DNA of 64,000 bases. Source: Skeletonema tropicum (lineage: Eukaryota; Bacillariophyta; Thalassiosirophyceae; Thalassiosirales; Thalassiosiraceae). The stretch is taken from NCBI GenBank assembly GCA_037178625.1, contig CM074139.1, positions 1,612,001 through 1,676,000 of the forward strand, written 5' to 3'. The notes under the pieces are model-generated. The model did no database searches, was not told the origin of the DNA, and saw only the letters and a list, made by a program, of their open reading frames with translations. Shown here piece by piece: positions 29,565-42,500 of the stretch; positions within the stretch are counted from its first letter, which is position 1; every line of letters begins with the position of its first letter. The translations under genes and the position numbers were made by a program.

Positions 29565-31030
29565 TGACTATTGCTTTGCGTTAAAACTAGGAGAATTATG
29601 TTGCTATTCTTGCTGGTGAATGTCTCGGCACCATCGTCTCTCTATGCGCCAGGAGCTCGGTATCTAGGGAATGGAAACTCATGGGGGAGCTTTCACCATA
29701 TTTAGAAGGTAAACATATTCTTCGACCCTTAAGCTAGGACTGACGAGGCCTGAACACATGGCAATGAGCAGACCTCTAGTCTACTCAGCTGTTAGGATAG
29801 TTAAGTACTGCTCCAGGTCATTGTTATTATGAAGTCAAATATTTTCAGTGAGATAACTGTTTCGCTCTCCATACGATCCGGTTTTATTCTATGTATTTTC
29901 ATCTTTTACTCCACATCATGACGGCGGAAATAAACGCACATTTGCTGATCAGCCGATCAAGGAGCCGATGAAACTCGAACCTTTTGCATGCAAAGAGCGC
30001 TGTTGTGACGAGAAACATGTCACTCCCCAAAAGAAGGCAAGAGTTCGATCACTTGTTGAGCTTGATTGAACTCTCTTCGACTAGTCAAAGTCGATTTATT
30101 CACAAGCGGAAAAGTTGATTTTTCAATACCAGCGAAGTCTTTCTAAAGGGCTGTAGGTGGAGCTTGTGTGAACTCAATGGAGAATATTTATTCAGGATAA
30201 TTTTCCATCTGATGCTTATCGCTGCTTGGTCGACCGCGTTTGTCGGACTTTTCTCAGGATAATCTCCATAAAAAAGAAATTTTTACCAATTGTAGACTGC
30301 TGCTAAAACAGCTACTCTGTTCGGGCCTTTCTTAAGATGATTTCCACCTGCTGGGGGTTGGAGAGGGATGTCCTCACCAATTGCATCTTGAGACACCGCT
30401 TCTGTCCAACTTTTTCCAGATTGATTTCGACTGTCGAGCTGGAAAATACTTGTTCGTCATGCGATATTCTGACCACTGAGAATATTTGATCCACAATGTG
30501 AGGTGGGTGGGCCAATCTCCTTTGAGAGGCTAGTTTTGTCCCAGTGCATGGGAAATGACTATAAGACATTATCAATTCGTTTTAAACTAGTTTACCTGTT
30601 GCTGGAGATCCACTTCTCTCTGTGTTTTCCGGAATGTTTCCTTTTCTGAGGATTCTCACGAATTGATGCTAGATGATAGATCAGTTGCTCTTCCTTGATT
30701 TTTCATTTCATAAGGCTCTCTCCAGCTAGATCCGCCGTGCTTTCTTGACTTTCCAGATGAACACTAGCTGCTGTTGTTGATGTGACTTTGTTGTGGACTA
30801 GCGCTGTTTAGTGAATTGTTGTTATGATGGATGTTAAAAATAGAGTATTTCTTGTAGAAGATCGCATTGGGAGGACCGGTGTGGCCCAATTTTTCGGAAA
30901 GTATTGTGAAGGAGTGAGTGACTTTGTGAGCTAAGATTGCAGCTAAGAAGGTCAGTGAGTAGCTTTGGTAAAAGTCATATCCACATATCATTTCACGCTA
31001 CGGTGATCTGATGATTGATAGTCAGCTTCC

Positions 31031-32185
31031 ACTCAGTGGCAGCAAGTAATCTAGGGCTTGTCATTCCACTTCGATGTAATATCTTCTTCCTCCAAAGAAG
31101 CAGCCGATGGCCTCTTTTCCGTTTCGATTTTAAGTATTCGCTGGGGTACCTCAGCTGCTCTGGAATGATGTGTATTCTTCACTGAGTTATCGGTGTACTT
31201 TGTCTTTGTACGCAAATACTTTATCGAGGATTTCTCGGTGACCCTATACTCAAATTATTTGCACGTGTATTGATGTGATCATCTGCCCAGACTCTTGACA
31301 TAACACGGTCAGTAGCTTCAGCTGCAGCTGCAGCTATTTGTTACATAGCAGAACTTGTTGTCTCTTTCCATCAGCAATCGACTATCTCTCAGTAATATCT
31401 AATTGGAGAAATGCTTTCAATTTCAATGTAACACTACCTCATCTTGCGTCCTTCGATTTTGCATGATTATTCCTCAGTCACGCTGCACGTTGCACTCAAC
31501 GTCATTAATTTGTTCTCCGAAGTGTCATGCTTTATCTTCCTCGATGTGATCAATTGCTCTTTATCATTAAAATAACTATCGCCCCCTCAACACCGTATCT
31601 GGTATCTGCCTGTGTGTGCTACCCGCACAACAGCTATGGAGAAGTTGATTTTTTTGCTGTGTTCAATCTCTCTCTCCATCCACTCCATTCTTTGCTGGTC
31701 ATATACCTCCGTCGCCGCAAAAGGTCTGCAGCGTCACTATGTTGTGCTCTCTCCTGTTCTTCCGCAAGTCGTTTTGCCTCATAGGCAGATTATTATTACA
31801 GTAGCAACGCATCATGGTTCGTGTGTATGTTGTACGTTGTGTGCGGTGGCGGTGATGGCGATTGGCGATAAAGAGGCGAAGTTGACGGACATGTGGATGA
31901 TGCTATCTACCCACCCAATGTATTTTTATGCTCGATACGGTGTTTATGACGTTTTTAAAAAATACTCCTAGATGATTTTTTTAAAGAGTTGGGAGCTCTT
32001 CTTAGATGGAACTCATCCAACCATGGGAATTAGTACATATAGTACAAGAGTTTTTAAAAAATCCCACATCTATGAGCCAGAACCCTGAAAAATCCAAAAT
32101 TAATTATTGTACACACTACACACTTCCAACCCAGCAAACCGCCAACAACAACATATTTATATCACAACAAACAGAGAAGCAAAGC
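31031..32185. other. Intergenic region before CSN7
   Basis: About 1.15 kb. ORFs of 76-119 codons at 31527-31971 have no recognisable features. The CSN7 leader (about 32090-32185) is CA/AC-rich, as is common upstream of genes here. Confidence 0.4.
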
Positions 32186-33265
32186 ATGACCGGTTCCTCT
32201 TCATCGACCGCTGCGGGCAGCCTCCTCATCGATGAATTCCGCTCATCTCAGTCGCCACTGAGCCCGGCCTTGTTGCATTCGTTGTTACAGCGGCTGTTGA
32301 GCCACCCGCGAATTCACAATGGCTTCATTGATATCCTTCAACTCCCCTCCGTTCAAAGCGCCCTCGAAAACATGGAAGAAGCAAAGCGAGACTCCCTCAT
32401 TGCGACTGTCAAGCTATTCGCGTTCGGGACCATTCAGGAATATCACGAGCTGAAAGAAAAGGATGGCGACGCGGTGTGGACACTGACCGACGCACAATTA
32501 GACAAGTTGCGCATGCTCAGCGTTGTTAGCGTTGCCCGTCGAGGTCAAAATGTCATGTCCTGCGAAAAGGGAGATGTTGATATGATTCCGTCCGATCATG
32601 CTGTTGTGAAGAATGACGCCTCGCTCTCTATCCCCTACGCCCACTTGGCTGCCGAGTTACGAATTACACCTGCTGGCACAGCGTTCAATGACAAAGATCA
32701 CATGCGGCAATTGGAAGATGTCCTCATCCAATGCGTTTACTCCAATATCATCGCTGGGAAGTTGGATCAGGCGTCCAGGGCATTTGTGGTGGAATCTCAC
32801 GTGGCATTGCAGGATCAGCAACAGCAGTCATCTTCGTCGTTAGGAATGAATACAAAGGAGGATGGCGGTAATAAATATACAGCTACCAGCAACACCGTCC
32901 ACGGCTCCCTTCTTTCTCGAGATATTGATACCACCACTGCTGAATCAACTAATACCGAGGTGAAGCGGATGATTTCCACATTGGAACAATTCCTGTCTTC
33001 GTCAAATAAGTTGCTTTCATCACTTGAAGATATTTCGAATGTGTCTGCCTCACTGCGAAAAGAGGATGAAAAACGTTGGAGGAATGTAGAAAAAAAGTTG
33101 GCCGAAGAGAGCAGTGGAAGTAGCAGTAGATTCCGTGCACCTGGTGGGGAGTGTGACGTAATTTTTCAAGGAGGGGGGAATGACCCGATGGAGGTAGTGG
33201 ATATGAGCGGGAGGAGGAAAGTAAAGAGAAGTAGGGGCGGACATTTGGGGGGGCGCTTTTCATGA
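32186..33265 (+). CDS. CSN7: COP9 signalosome subunit 7 (PCI domain)
   Basis: Subunit 7 of the COP9 signalosome, the complex that removes Nedd8 from cullins. From the preferred ATG at 32186 it is 359 aa; the frame stays open upstream to 32006, but that part looks like leader. PCI-domain motifs match CSN7: LQLPSVQSA, KLFAFGTIQEYHE, LTDAQLDKLRMLSVVSVA and LEDVLIQCVYSNIIAGKLDQ. The C-terminal third has a coiled coil (EVKRMISTLEQFL onwards) and a basic tail. No JAMM residues are expected in this subunit. Confidence 0.88.
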   Translation: MTGSSSSTAAGSLLIDEFRSSQSPLSPALLHSLLQRLLSHPRIHNGFIDILQLPSVQSALENMEEAKRDSLIATVKLFAFGTIQEYHELKEKDGDAVWTLTDAQLDKLRMLSVVSVARRGQNVMSCEKGDVDMIPSDHAVVKNDASLSIPYAHLAAELRITPAGTAFNDKDHMRQLEDVLIQCVYSNIIAGKLDQASRAFVVESHVALQDQQQQSSSSLGMNTKEDGGNKYTATSNTVHGSLLSRDIDTTTAESTNTEVKRMISTLEQFLSSSNKLLSSLEDISNVSASLRKEDEKRWRNVEKKLAEESSGSSSRFRAPGGECDVIFQGGGNDPMEVVDMSGRRKVKRSRGGHLGGRFS

Positions 33266-33573
33266 GTGAGCTCAGAAGCGGTGTGCTCGTTCGACGAGTA
33301 TGGTGGCTGAAAGCGGCTACTATGAGGATGGTTCCTTTTACACTACACAGATAATTTTTTTCATAAGACAGCAATGAATCTCTAACTCACGACGTCAGGA
33401 TCTGAAGGGTTTGATAGCCTGAAGCCGTCGAAGTCAAATCGGTCACGCTGTCTAATCAGTTTAGACACGTACCATTAATTTAATCTCAAAGGGGGATTGA
33501 GATGAATTCAGCATTTTGGTGTGATAGAGAAAGCACTAGAATAGATAATTAATCAAATCTTGAACGTGTGCCT
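33266..33573. other. Convergent intergenic region
   Basis: 308 bases between the CSN7 and ABCC 3' ends. Nothing distinct is visible. Confidence 0.35.
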
Positions 33574-36500
33574 TCATTTCGCCAAAAGCTTCAACTGAGC
33601 AGCTGATTCTGGGCCTGTTGCGTCGACCATCCCTGCAAACAATCCATTTAACTCAAGCAATTCTTTCGGACTCCCCATTTCTGCCACTTTCCCTTTATCC
33701 ATCACGATCACTACATCATAATCAATTATTGTGTTGAGTCGATGAGCTATGGTTAGGAGCGTGGTGTTCACGAAATGAGTACGAAGCATCTTCTGAACAA
33801 ACTCATCTGTTGCTCCATCGATAGAAGATGTTGCCTCGTCAAGGACGAGCAAACGAGGATTGACGAGCATGGCTCGAGTCAAACACAGCAGTTGCTTCTC
33901 TCCTGCACTAAAATTGGCCCCTCCTTCCTCCACACTCTGTGCCAGCAGCCTTTCCCCCCTCTCGCATCCAGGGAACTTAACGAGCTGTAGAGCCTTCATG
34001 ATGTCGTCATCACTAAGCGAATCAAATGGATCAAGATTGGTGCGAATAGATCCCGCAAACACGGCAGGGTCCTGAGGAAGAATAAACATACCATTACGTC
34101 TCCCTCGTACGTCTGAGAGACCTAATGTACTCAAGTCGACACCGTCCAACGTAATTGTCCCATTTTCAATTTCAACCAATCGAAATAGAGCAGCTGCAAG
34201 CGTACTTTTGCCAGCACCAGTTCTGCCCACCACAGCACATCGTTGACCATGAGTTATTGAAAAAGATAGTTCATCTAACGATAGCGGCAAATTTTTTCTA
34301 TAGCGGAGAGAAACATGCTCAAAAATCAGATCACCTTTGTGCGGCCAGGCATTGTCAACTTTGTTATCTTTTGATGTGATCATACTCTTCTCTTGTGGCA
34401 GCATCTCCATACCGTGCAGCCGTTCAATAGAGGTGATTGCAGCTTCAGCCTCCGAAAAACTGTTGGTGAAGAAAGCAAACGTGAGAGAGATCGCTGATGA
34501 ACCGAGAAAGAGAAAAATAGTTGAGAATGAGTTGTTTTGTGTCATGAAGTAGCAACACGAAGAAAGGTGGACAATACAATCTTACTTGAGCCCCAGACGA
34601 AGAAGAATCCGGCAGTACCGGCGCTTAGGCCGAGCTGTTCGCTGAACACGGTTATGCACAAAGATGCACAGAGTGTGACACAAGCTCCTAAAACATCAAG
34701 TCGCACTGCTAACCATCGTCGAGATGCCACAAAGTTTAACATGGCGGAACTGTTTTGATCTATGTGATTTTGGAATAGGAGTGCAAAGTGTTTGCCTTTG
34801 TCAAATGCCTTGATCGTCGCGGAACCATCGAGACTTTCAGAAAGCGATGCAGCAATAGGTGATCTACTCACAGCATCAAGTCGTTGGAGATCTGCACCTG
34901 CGCCTCGGTAATAGCGTAGCATCAAATAATAAAGACTGAATACCAAAGCTTTGCAGACGAATACAAGAAAGATTAATTAGTACGGAAATAAATGGTGCAG
35001 AAAGACAGTGCTCTTGCGCGATGTACATACCGTTGACTAAAGCCATGTAAGGCACAATGCTGATCATGACAACTTGCCCAGCAACTGCCCATGAGCAGCA
35101 TATCTTCGATAAATCAGAGTTGAAAGTGAGAGAAAGCGCTATTAGGGACTAAACATAAATTTGAAAGTAACAATGATACTTACGATAAGTATCGACATAT
35201 TTTGTGACAGAGCAATGTCGACCTGCTCCACATCGTAAGCTGTGTTTTCGGGAAAAAGTCGCGGTGTTAGTGTTAGTAAAGCAGCATTTCAAGAACTCAA
35301 TGTCTACATTCGAGACAGTTACTCACTAAATCTATTGATAATCCTGCCTAATGGTGTAGTGTCAAAATAGGACATAGGTGCATGAAGAACACGATGTGTC
35401 ATCTTTGAAAACACTTGCCTTGATGCTCTAATGCCGCCGTGAATTGCCCATTGTGTTCTCGCAACAAGGAAGACACACATGAACACAATGAGTCCGACGT
35501 AGACGAGAATATACGGAGTTTGAGCTTGGATTCCATCGTACTGATTTGGAAAGGTTCTTCCAAAGACAGTAATTTCTTTTCCTGCTGATGATGTCCAAAT
35601 AGCCAGCCACCAATCAATCACGACGTAGGATCCTCTATCCAAAAATAGAAAAATTATCTGAAGGGTGATGAAGAAAAAACTTCCGGCGTAAATGAACCAA
35701 AGCAGCCAAATGCCGACCGAGGATTCTCCATGCTCTCGTTGCTCATCCGATGTAAGCTCCCCTTTTGAAGCGTCAATGTCCTTTGCGATTACAGACTTTT
35801 GTTTACCATCACTTTTGCGAGCATCTGTCTTCTCGGACGAGTTTGTAGTGATATCACTGCTAGCGCTGAGCTGCGCAGACGAACGCATTGATTTCAGTGT
35901 CGCACTGTGTCGATTATTCTCCGGTTCAAAACATTGAAGTTGAGACCATGTGCCACAGAAGATCGACTGTCCACGGTCAAGCACCAATATCTTGTCAACT
36001 CGCTGCAGCACATGCTCAGCATGTGTGACCAATATTGTACCAGAATTTTTGAGTAATCTTTCCTTGCCATTCTTGTCGAATATATTATCAAAGAGTTGTT
36101 GCGATGTTCCAGCGTCAAGAGCTGAGAGAATGTCATCGAACAAAACGACATCCGCATTGGCGTACACTGCTCTTGCTACAGATACTCTTGCCTTCTGACC
36201 CCCGCTCATCGTTACACCTCTCTCACCAATTTCAGTGAGATCTCCTGATGAATGTTTGAATTTGAAAAGAGTGAGTCATTGATGTACGTAACAACATTAG
36301 GAATCAAGCAAGAAGACATAAGATTGATGAAGGAACATCAGAATTCTTCTTGCGCAAATGACAGTCATTTCACCCACCTGCTGGCCACAGTAACAAGTCA
36401 GGTCGCAAACAACACGCATCAAGGACTTTCTCGTATCTGTCCCTCTCAAATGGCAATCCGAATAATATATTTTCACGAACAGTCGTGCTCAGGATGAATG

Positions 36501-38264
36501 GTGTTTGAGCTGCATAAGACAGTTGCGTACCGCGTTCCATAGTGATGGACGTCTTGTCGGAAGACGCGCACTGTTGTAGCAAACTTTGAATCAGGGTGCT
36601 CTTCCCAGAAGCGACTGGTCCCAGCACTGCTATCACTTCACCCCTTTTCAAGGTGAAGTCAATACCTGATAGAGTGAATCCACTGCAGTCAACTCCGTCA
36701 GTTGAACCAACAAAGAACTCGCCATTTTGAACAGTCAACACAGTCTCATCATCGCTGGGGTTATCATCTTCGCTAATGACACTCTGCGCTTCCTCTCTAT
36801 GCATGAAATTAGATATGCGATGCATCGCTTGCAGTCCAAGGGCCAGCTTTCCAAGTAGTTTGCCAGACTCACTTATGGGAAATTTGATCATATTGAAGAG
36901 TTGATGGAGTGTGAATACTATGCTCGGAGTCATGCTGTGTGAGGAAGAACAAAAGTTATTAGAGGCAAAGACCATCAATTATAGAAAAAACAACGCGTGA
37001 GCTTGAATTGATACTCACATGTTCTCATTGCTAACCAATACGAAGGTTGCATATGTGGCAAATGAAGCAATCACGGGTGTAGAAACAACAATGATGAGAG
37101 TGCACCCCCACAAGACTTGCTCTTTACGTATGAATGCCATCTCGCGACGACGTGCTTCAAGAACACGTGCCTCGAATCTGTCTTCGTAGCAGTTGAGTTT
37201 GGTTATTTTGATATCTTGCAACATTGCATTCACAATCTGTATCCTTTCATCCGCAACGGCAACGCGCTTCTTCCGAATGTGAACCATGTGATGTGTAACT
37301 TTCTGTTTGGTGAAGAAGAAAGTAAATTTGTGAGATGAATAGTTAATGTAGCCATTTCAACAATTCAGACAAAAATCTTTGACAAATCCATCATCATGTT
37401 CCTCCTGTCTTCAAATACCAAACTCACCTTCGACAGAGGAACTAATGCTACAAGAATAGCAGCTCCCACCAGGCACGATGGCCCAATTAAGATTAACATT
37501 AATGTCACAACAACTACGATGGCAAGTGGACAGCTCCAAATTTGATGAGCTTCGTGCATTACTTCGAATAGCTTCTGCGTGTCAGTAGCTACTAAATTGG
37601 TGATGCTGCCGTTAGTCAATCCCACCCGTCCCTTCGGAGAGAGTTTGAGTGACTTCTCATAAATTGCACATGTTAAAGCAGTTCGCAATATAATTCCACT
37701 TTGATAAGAAAGGAACTGATACCGATGGGTGCATACACCATTGATAATTGATAACAAAAAAATTGCAATCACGTATACGAGATTTTTGCTGTCTCCACTC
37801 CGCCCCGCCTCTAATGCTTCAAGCAGCTTCATCACGCACATGGGGATCGATATCTGTGCAGTTAGTGCAAATAGTTGAAACACCCCCGATGGAAGGAATA
37901 TTTTCCTAACAAGAATCCACAATGTGCGACGAAAATTGTGTCCAGTTTGTTCGTAGATTGACCAAAATTCTCGGTTCATACGTTCCGCCTCGATGTTCTT
38001 TGGAGTTCGGAACAGGTCATGTTGGGTTAGCTGAGCACTTTTGGACTTGTCATTTCTCTGCGCCGCTCCTTTTTTGAATATTCTATTCATGTAGCTGTAC
38101 GTCAAGTTACTCAGCATGGATGAGATGCAGCCGCAACAGGTCGGGGAGGCCAATAGATTATTGTCTTCGGGCCATGGCAGCGATTCTGCGTCATCGGATT
38201 GTTTCTGCGCCTCATCAGTTGGAGTTGTTGCTTCGGGATTGTTATCATCACGAGAGGAGCACAT
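33574..38264 (-). CDS. ABCC-type (MRP) ABC transporter, eight exons
   Basis: A full-length transporter of about 1335 aa. Exons: 37428-38264, 37019-37302, 36378-36934, 35327-36244, 35184-35239, 35031-35103, 34586-34948 and 33574-34493; introns of 80-133 nt all join in phase. TMD1 is in exons 1-3. NBD1 has Walker A GPVASGKST, signature MSGGQKAR and Walker B DVVLFDD. TMD2 is in exons 4-8. NBD2 has GRTGAGKST, signature FSAGEKQ, Walker B LLVLDEATSS and H-loop TIAHRLNTI. There is no TMD0, as in short MRPs such as ABCC4. Members export glutathione conjugates and organic anions. NBD1 ends Walker B in Asp-Asp where the catalytic Glu would be, the usual ABCC asymmetry. The ATG is at 38264; an in-frame stop lies just upstream. 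Confidence 0.92.
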
Positions 38265-39551
38265 TTTGCTTGCGATGTTGGTCAATCAGATATTCTGAAC
38301 TTAGGACAAGGTGGTGCCAATTATCTGGTCCATTACGAGCACAAACAAGGCAGTCAGTTGCACAAATTGGAAGCAATGACTGCATGGATTAGTGATGGTG
38401 TTGGTAAAATAATGGTAACCTAATGGCCAGTTATCCTCCCGACCCCTGCAAAATATCCTCAAAAATATCCTCACTTTTCTACTACTAGTTCCCACGTATA
38501 ATTTCTACGGTTGACATCACACATTTCGGACACACATCGGACGAAGTACGCATGAAGAAGCTGAAATCGACAGAAAGATGCACGCACAACTAAATACTTC
38601 ACCACACACATACATAACACCAATGCAATGTAAGATGTAAGATGAATATAAGATGGTGGGTGATACTATAGGTATTGAGGAATGGTGACGCAAATGGACA
38701 AGAGGGAACTTACAAGGAGGATATTTATGAGTACATATGGTGGAATGCACATCAGAAAGGTGTTGACGGGAGTGGACATCGAGAACTGTGAATGGTGAAG
38801 GATTGCTTGTACTCCTAATGAATAGTAGGGATGATGCACAAGACTTATAACTCTTTCCGGCTTCTCGTGCTGCGGCAGTGCGTGTTTTCTTACAGTCCGC
38901 ATTCATTCATAGGGTAGTTGGCGAGACCCTCAGAGATAAGATATGTTGCAGCTTTGAGCATTATTTCGTTGCGATAATGGCCTGATGTGTCAATGCAGGT
39001 CTAAAGGAGTGAGTAGATACAATAATATGAATAAACAATAGTGTTATTCACTTGGAAACACTCCAGCTATCAAGGTAGGCTTGTTCGAACAAGAGGATAT
39101 TTTTTAGCGAATATTGGCGAAAAAATATCCTAGAGGCTACCCAAAAATGCCGAAATATCCTGAGGATTCCTGGCCATAACGCTAAATAATGGTGGTGGGT
39201 GGTGGAAGATGGAAGATGGTGATGTTGTTCTTTTTGAGTGCGCGACTGCCTGTGAGTGGCGTGACGATGACGTGGACATAAATGAATAAATGAATAGCTC
39301 CAGTACCGTTATTTACGAAATGGCATTCAAGCTGTCCCTGATAAAAGAATCGTTAGCGGAAAGGCTTTGATTTGAGATTTTTAATGTTGTACTTTGAGTA
39401 AAAAATGGTACCTACTTAGTGTTGTCATTGATGAAAGGAACTGCTGTTGGTATTATCAATACATGCATATTTGACAGAGCGATTTTTCATCTATCCTCGT
39501 GATGTGTCTGCTGGTCGGCTGAGGAAAGCAATTACTTACTCCTTTTAAAGA
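38265..39551. other. Divergent intergenic region, ABCC and Fab1
   Basis: About 1.29 kb between outward-facing genes. Short minus-strand frames at 38517-38906 are not protein-like. The motif AAATATCCT recurs several times (near 38440-38470 and 39120-39165), a small interspersed pattern. Confidence 0.4.
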
Positions 39552-42500
39552 ATGCTAAATAATCTTTTGAAAGTAGTCGCTGGCGACACCAGCGGCGCTG
39601 ATCCGTCATCATCGACCGCCTCGGTGAACGGCTCAGCTGATGGAGGCTCAATCTCTCCTAGGCCAACCTCTCCCTCTGACAGCATCAACAATAGTATGGA
39701 TTTCAGCAATACCATCGGCGGATGGATGAGCGGCATTCAGGAATCCTTCCACAAAAATAACGATAAGACGACATCAGTCGGTGAAAGGCAATCTACACGG
39801 CGGGGGGCACGGGCATTTTACTCCGAACCGAATAATCTCAGCAATGCGGGCATCAGCTCATCTCCCTCCATGATGGACAGCAGCGTCATTCAGCACCTCT
39901 ATCAGGTGGTGGACGATAAAGAAGCGTACATGAATTACGATCATTACATGAACAACAACTCATCGGCAGCCAAGGGGACCGAAGTGACTGGCAAACGCTC
40001 ATCATCCAGATCATCATCTAATAGGAAGCAGCGAGTTGTCTCTCTAAGCGAGGAAGATTTAGTTGATCGGATGCTCTCTCAATTTCCTGAATTTGGCACC
40101 AACAGACCCACACCTTTCACTACCATTGACGATGACGACATTATTGACAACTATTCTACTGCGGGGGGCGCTACCTCTGCTGGTAGTGTGGTCGCGGAGA
40201 AGGATATGGGGGACAATGGTAATCCTACACCCAATCACAATGGAACAACTGGGGAGGATGATCCACAACTTATATCACCCAACAGTCGATTCTTTACAGA
40301 TGATGCTTCAGATATGATTGGCAAATTCTTCTTTGGAACTTCAGCTCCTCCCGGGCAGTCGCCCGCGGCACGTCATCCCCCACCTACGCCTGGTTCATCA
40401 TCATCATCATTGTCCACAATGACTAGTACCACCTCGAGTGTTCCATATTCTACCAAAAATAAACGGGGGATTGACGGTAGATTAACACCCTCGGGTGGGG
40501 TTGTCATTGCTGGCCAAAAGAAGGATTATTCTGATGGATCATCAGCACTGCAGCAGCAAGAGGAGATGGGGGATGGTAATACAGCTGTTTTTGTAGAAGG
40601 TCATGATGAAAATTATACCTCTGTTTGGGATCAAGATGAGATTGATTTGTGGTCAAACAAAAATACTTTTGCTCCTCCCTCTCCAAGTACGCGGTCAGTT
40701 CCAGGAACAAAAGTCGAGCCAAAGGCGATGAATGATCGCAATACGCATAAAATGAATCTTCAAAGGAAACGTCAAAATTGGGATGCTTTAGTTGCACCAA
40801 AGTGTTCTCCGACAACTTCTTTGAACGGTGGTAAAGCTATTGAAAGTGCAACTGGCGATGGACCTGTGAATGATACATCGTTAGCTTTTGGAATGGGTGA
40901 GGGGGGATTGCCTTCGTTGCTACCAATCATCAATGACGACAACTTGTCGCGCATGGGACCTCTGACACAGCAACAACAGTCAATGAAAGTTACACCCTCT
41001 CCCGAAAGTGGTGATGATAAGCAAATGGCAAAGCCTAAGGGAGGGGCAGTCGTTGTTGATGATGGGAAGGACCATTGGATGCCCGATAAGCTGGCTCGCC
41101 ATTGCTATGCATGCGAGGCTCCCTTCAACGTGCTCCGAAGAAAGCATCACTGTCGAGTTTGCGGTATGATTTTTTGCAGTGCATGTTCGGCATACTTTGT
41201 CCAGATATCCGAAGCTTCCTCTTTGACGGACAGTACGAGTGGTGCCAAGCCAAGAGATGGCAAAAGTGCCGTTGGAACGATGCGTACATGCAAAATGTGT
41301 TATGATCATTTATCTGAGCGTGGTCTTGGCGTCATAATGCGGGGTGTGGAGGCAGAAGGTAAAGCCGGTGTGATTGGTGGCAATGAGGAGAAGCATTCTC
41401 CTACCACACCTACTGATAACGAGGTCGATGTCAAATCTTCCGCCTTGTCTCCCGATATTCTACTACCGTCTGATACTCCTGTGACAAGTTCCGAATTGAG
41501 TGAACAATTCGCTGGCTTCCAGGGAGAAAAGTCTGGCGGTGACTTTCATGCTCTCAGCATTACCAAGCAGCGGCTGGATAATGAACGGAGGAAACGAGAA
41601 GAGAAAGAGCGTTTGGAAGCAGAGGAGGCCGCTGCGGCTGCCGCCGCCGAAGAAGAAGCTTTGGCTGCACAGCAGGAGGCATCATTACGTGGACCGTTAC
41701 GGCTAAAGTCAAGATTTGAGTCAGTGCGGCAACTGAAATGGAAAAGTTCATCCAATTTAAGAGGGGGCGGGAAATCTCAGGGAACTGCAGTGGAACAAAA
41801 TGCAGTGGAGGCGACTGTCGAGGACGTCGATGTAGCAGAAGGAATCGAAGCGTCGCGACATATCCAACCTTCTTCGTCCATAGGAGATGCGCTTGCAGAG
41901 AGCACCTCTGGGATAGAGGAGGCACTATTGAGACCAAACCAAAGCAAGGATACAAAGCTGTCAGCGAAAATTCACCTGGGTATGGTTGCAGCTGATTATC
42001 TAGAAAAATTGGGGAGGGAGCTGCTGCAGACCGATGGCCCGCGTCTTCTAAAGGAAATCAAGGAGGCGTGTACGCAATCAAAATCTGATGAAATTAAGCT
42101 CGAAGATTTGTGGCTAGATACTCTCATGACATTGGCGACGCGGTGCTGTGCCACGGTCGAACCAGATGTGAAGAATGGCGATTTGCTAGATATCCGACCT
42201 TACTGCAAGGTTAAAACAATTCCTGGCGGATCCGTATTGGACTCGATTTACATGTCTGGTGTAACCTTCCACAAAAATGTTTGCCACAAGCGGATGGCAC
42301 GAGCTATTCAGAATGCGAAGATCATGATGTTAAGTGGAGGGATTGAGTATACAAGAACTGAAAATCAGATAGCCTCCCTCGACACTCTTCTAGAACAGGA
42401 AGAAAGGTACATGGAAATTATAGTATCCAAAATTTTCAAATTGAAGCCAGATGTGCTCATCGTCGGCAAATCTGTGTGTAGGAAAGCGCAAGAGCTCTTA

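Larger units (their letters stand above)
27655..31030. mobile_element. Fold-back repeat with ~1 kb inverted arms
   Basis: The left arm (about 27655-28690) and right arm (about 30095-31030) are inverted copies with many mismatches and indels. Matching anchors: CTGACTATCAATCATCAG at 27664 versus 31005-31025, AACAGGTAAACTAGTTTAAA at 28091 versus 30582-30601, ATTGTGGATCAAATATTCTC at 28332, and a final anchor at 28640-28690 versus 30095-30145. The 1.4-kb centre contains tRNA-derived units. No intact ORF is present; the longest arm frames (30312-30575 and 30764-30991, minus) look like decayed protein. The unit would form a long hairpin. Confidence 0.75.

Noticed and set aside
31527..31971. Overlapping plus-strand ORFs of 85 and 119 codons
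   Set aside because: The composition is Cys/Ser/Leu-rich without motifs, and neither frame is favoured.
32006..32185. 60-residue N-terminal extension of CSN7
   Set aside because: It reads as untranslated leader (AC-rich, no family similarity); the ATG at 32186 begins the usual Ser-rich N-terminus.
32949..33374. Minus-strand ORF of 141 codons inside CSN7
   Set aside because: It is antisense to a clear PCI-domain gene and has no protein features.
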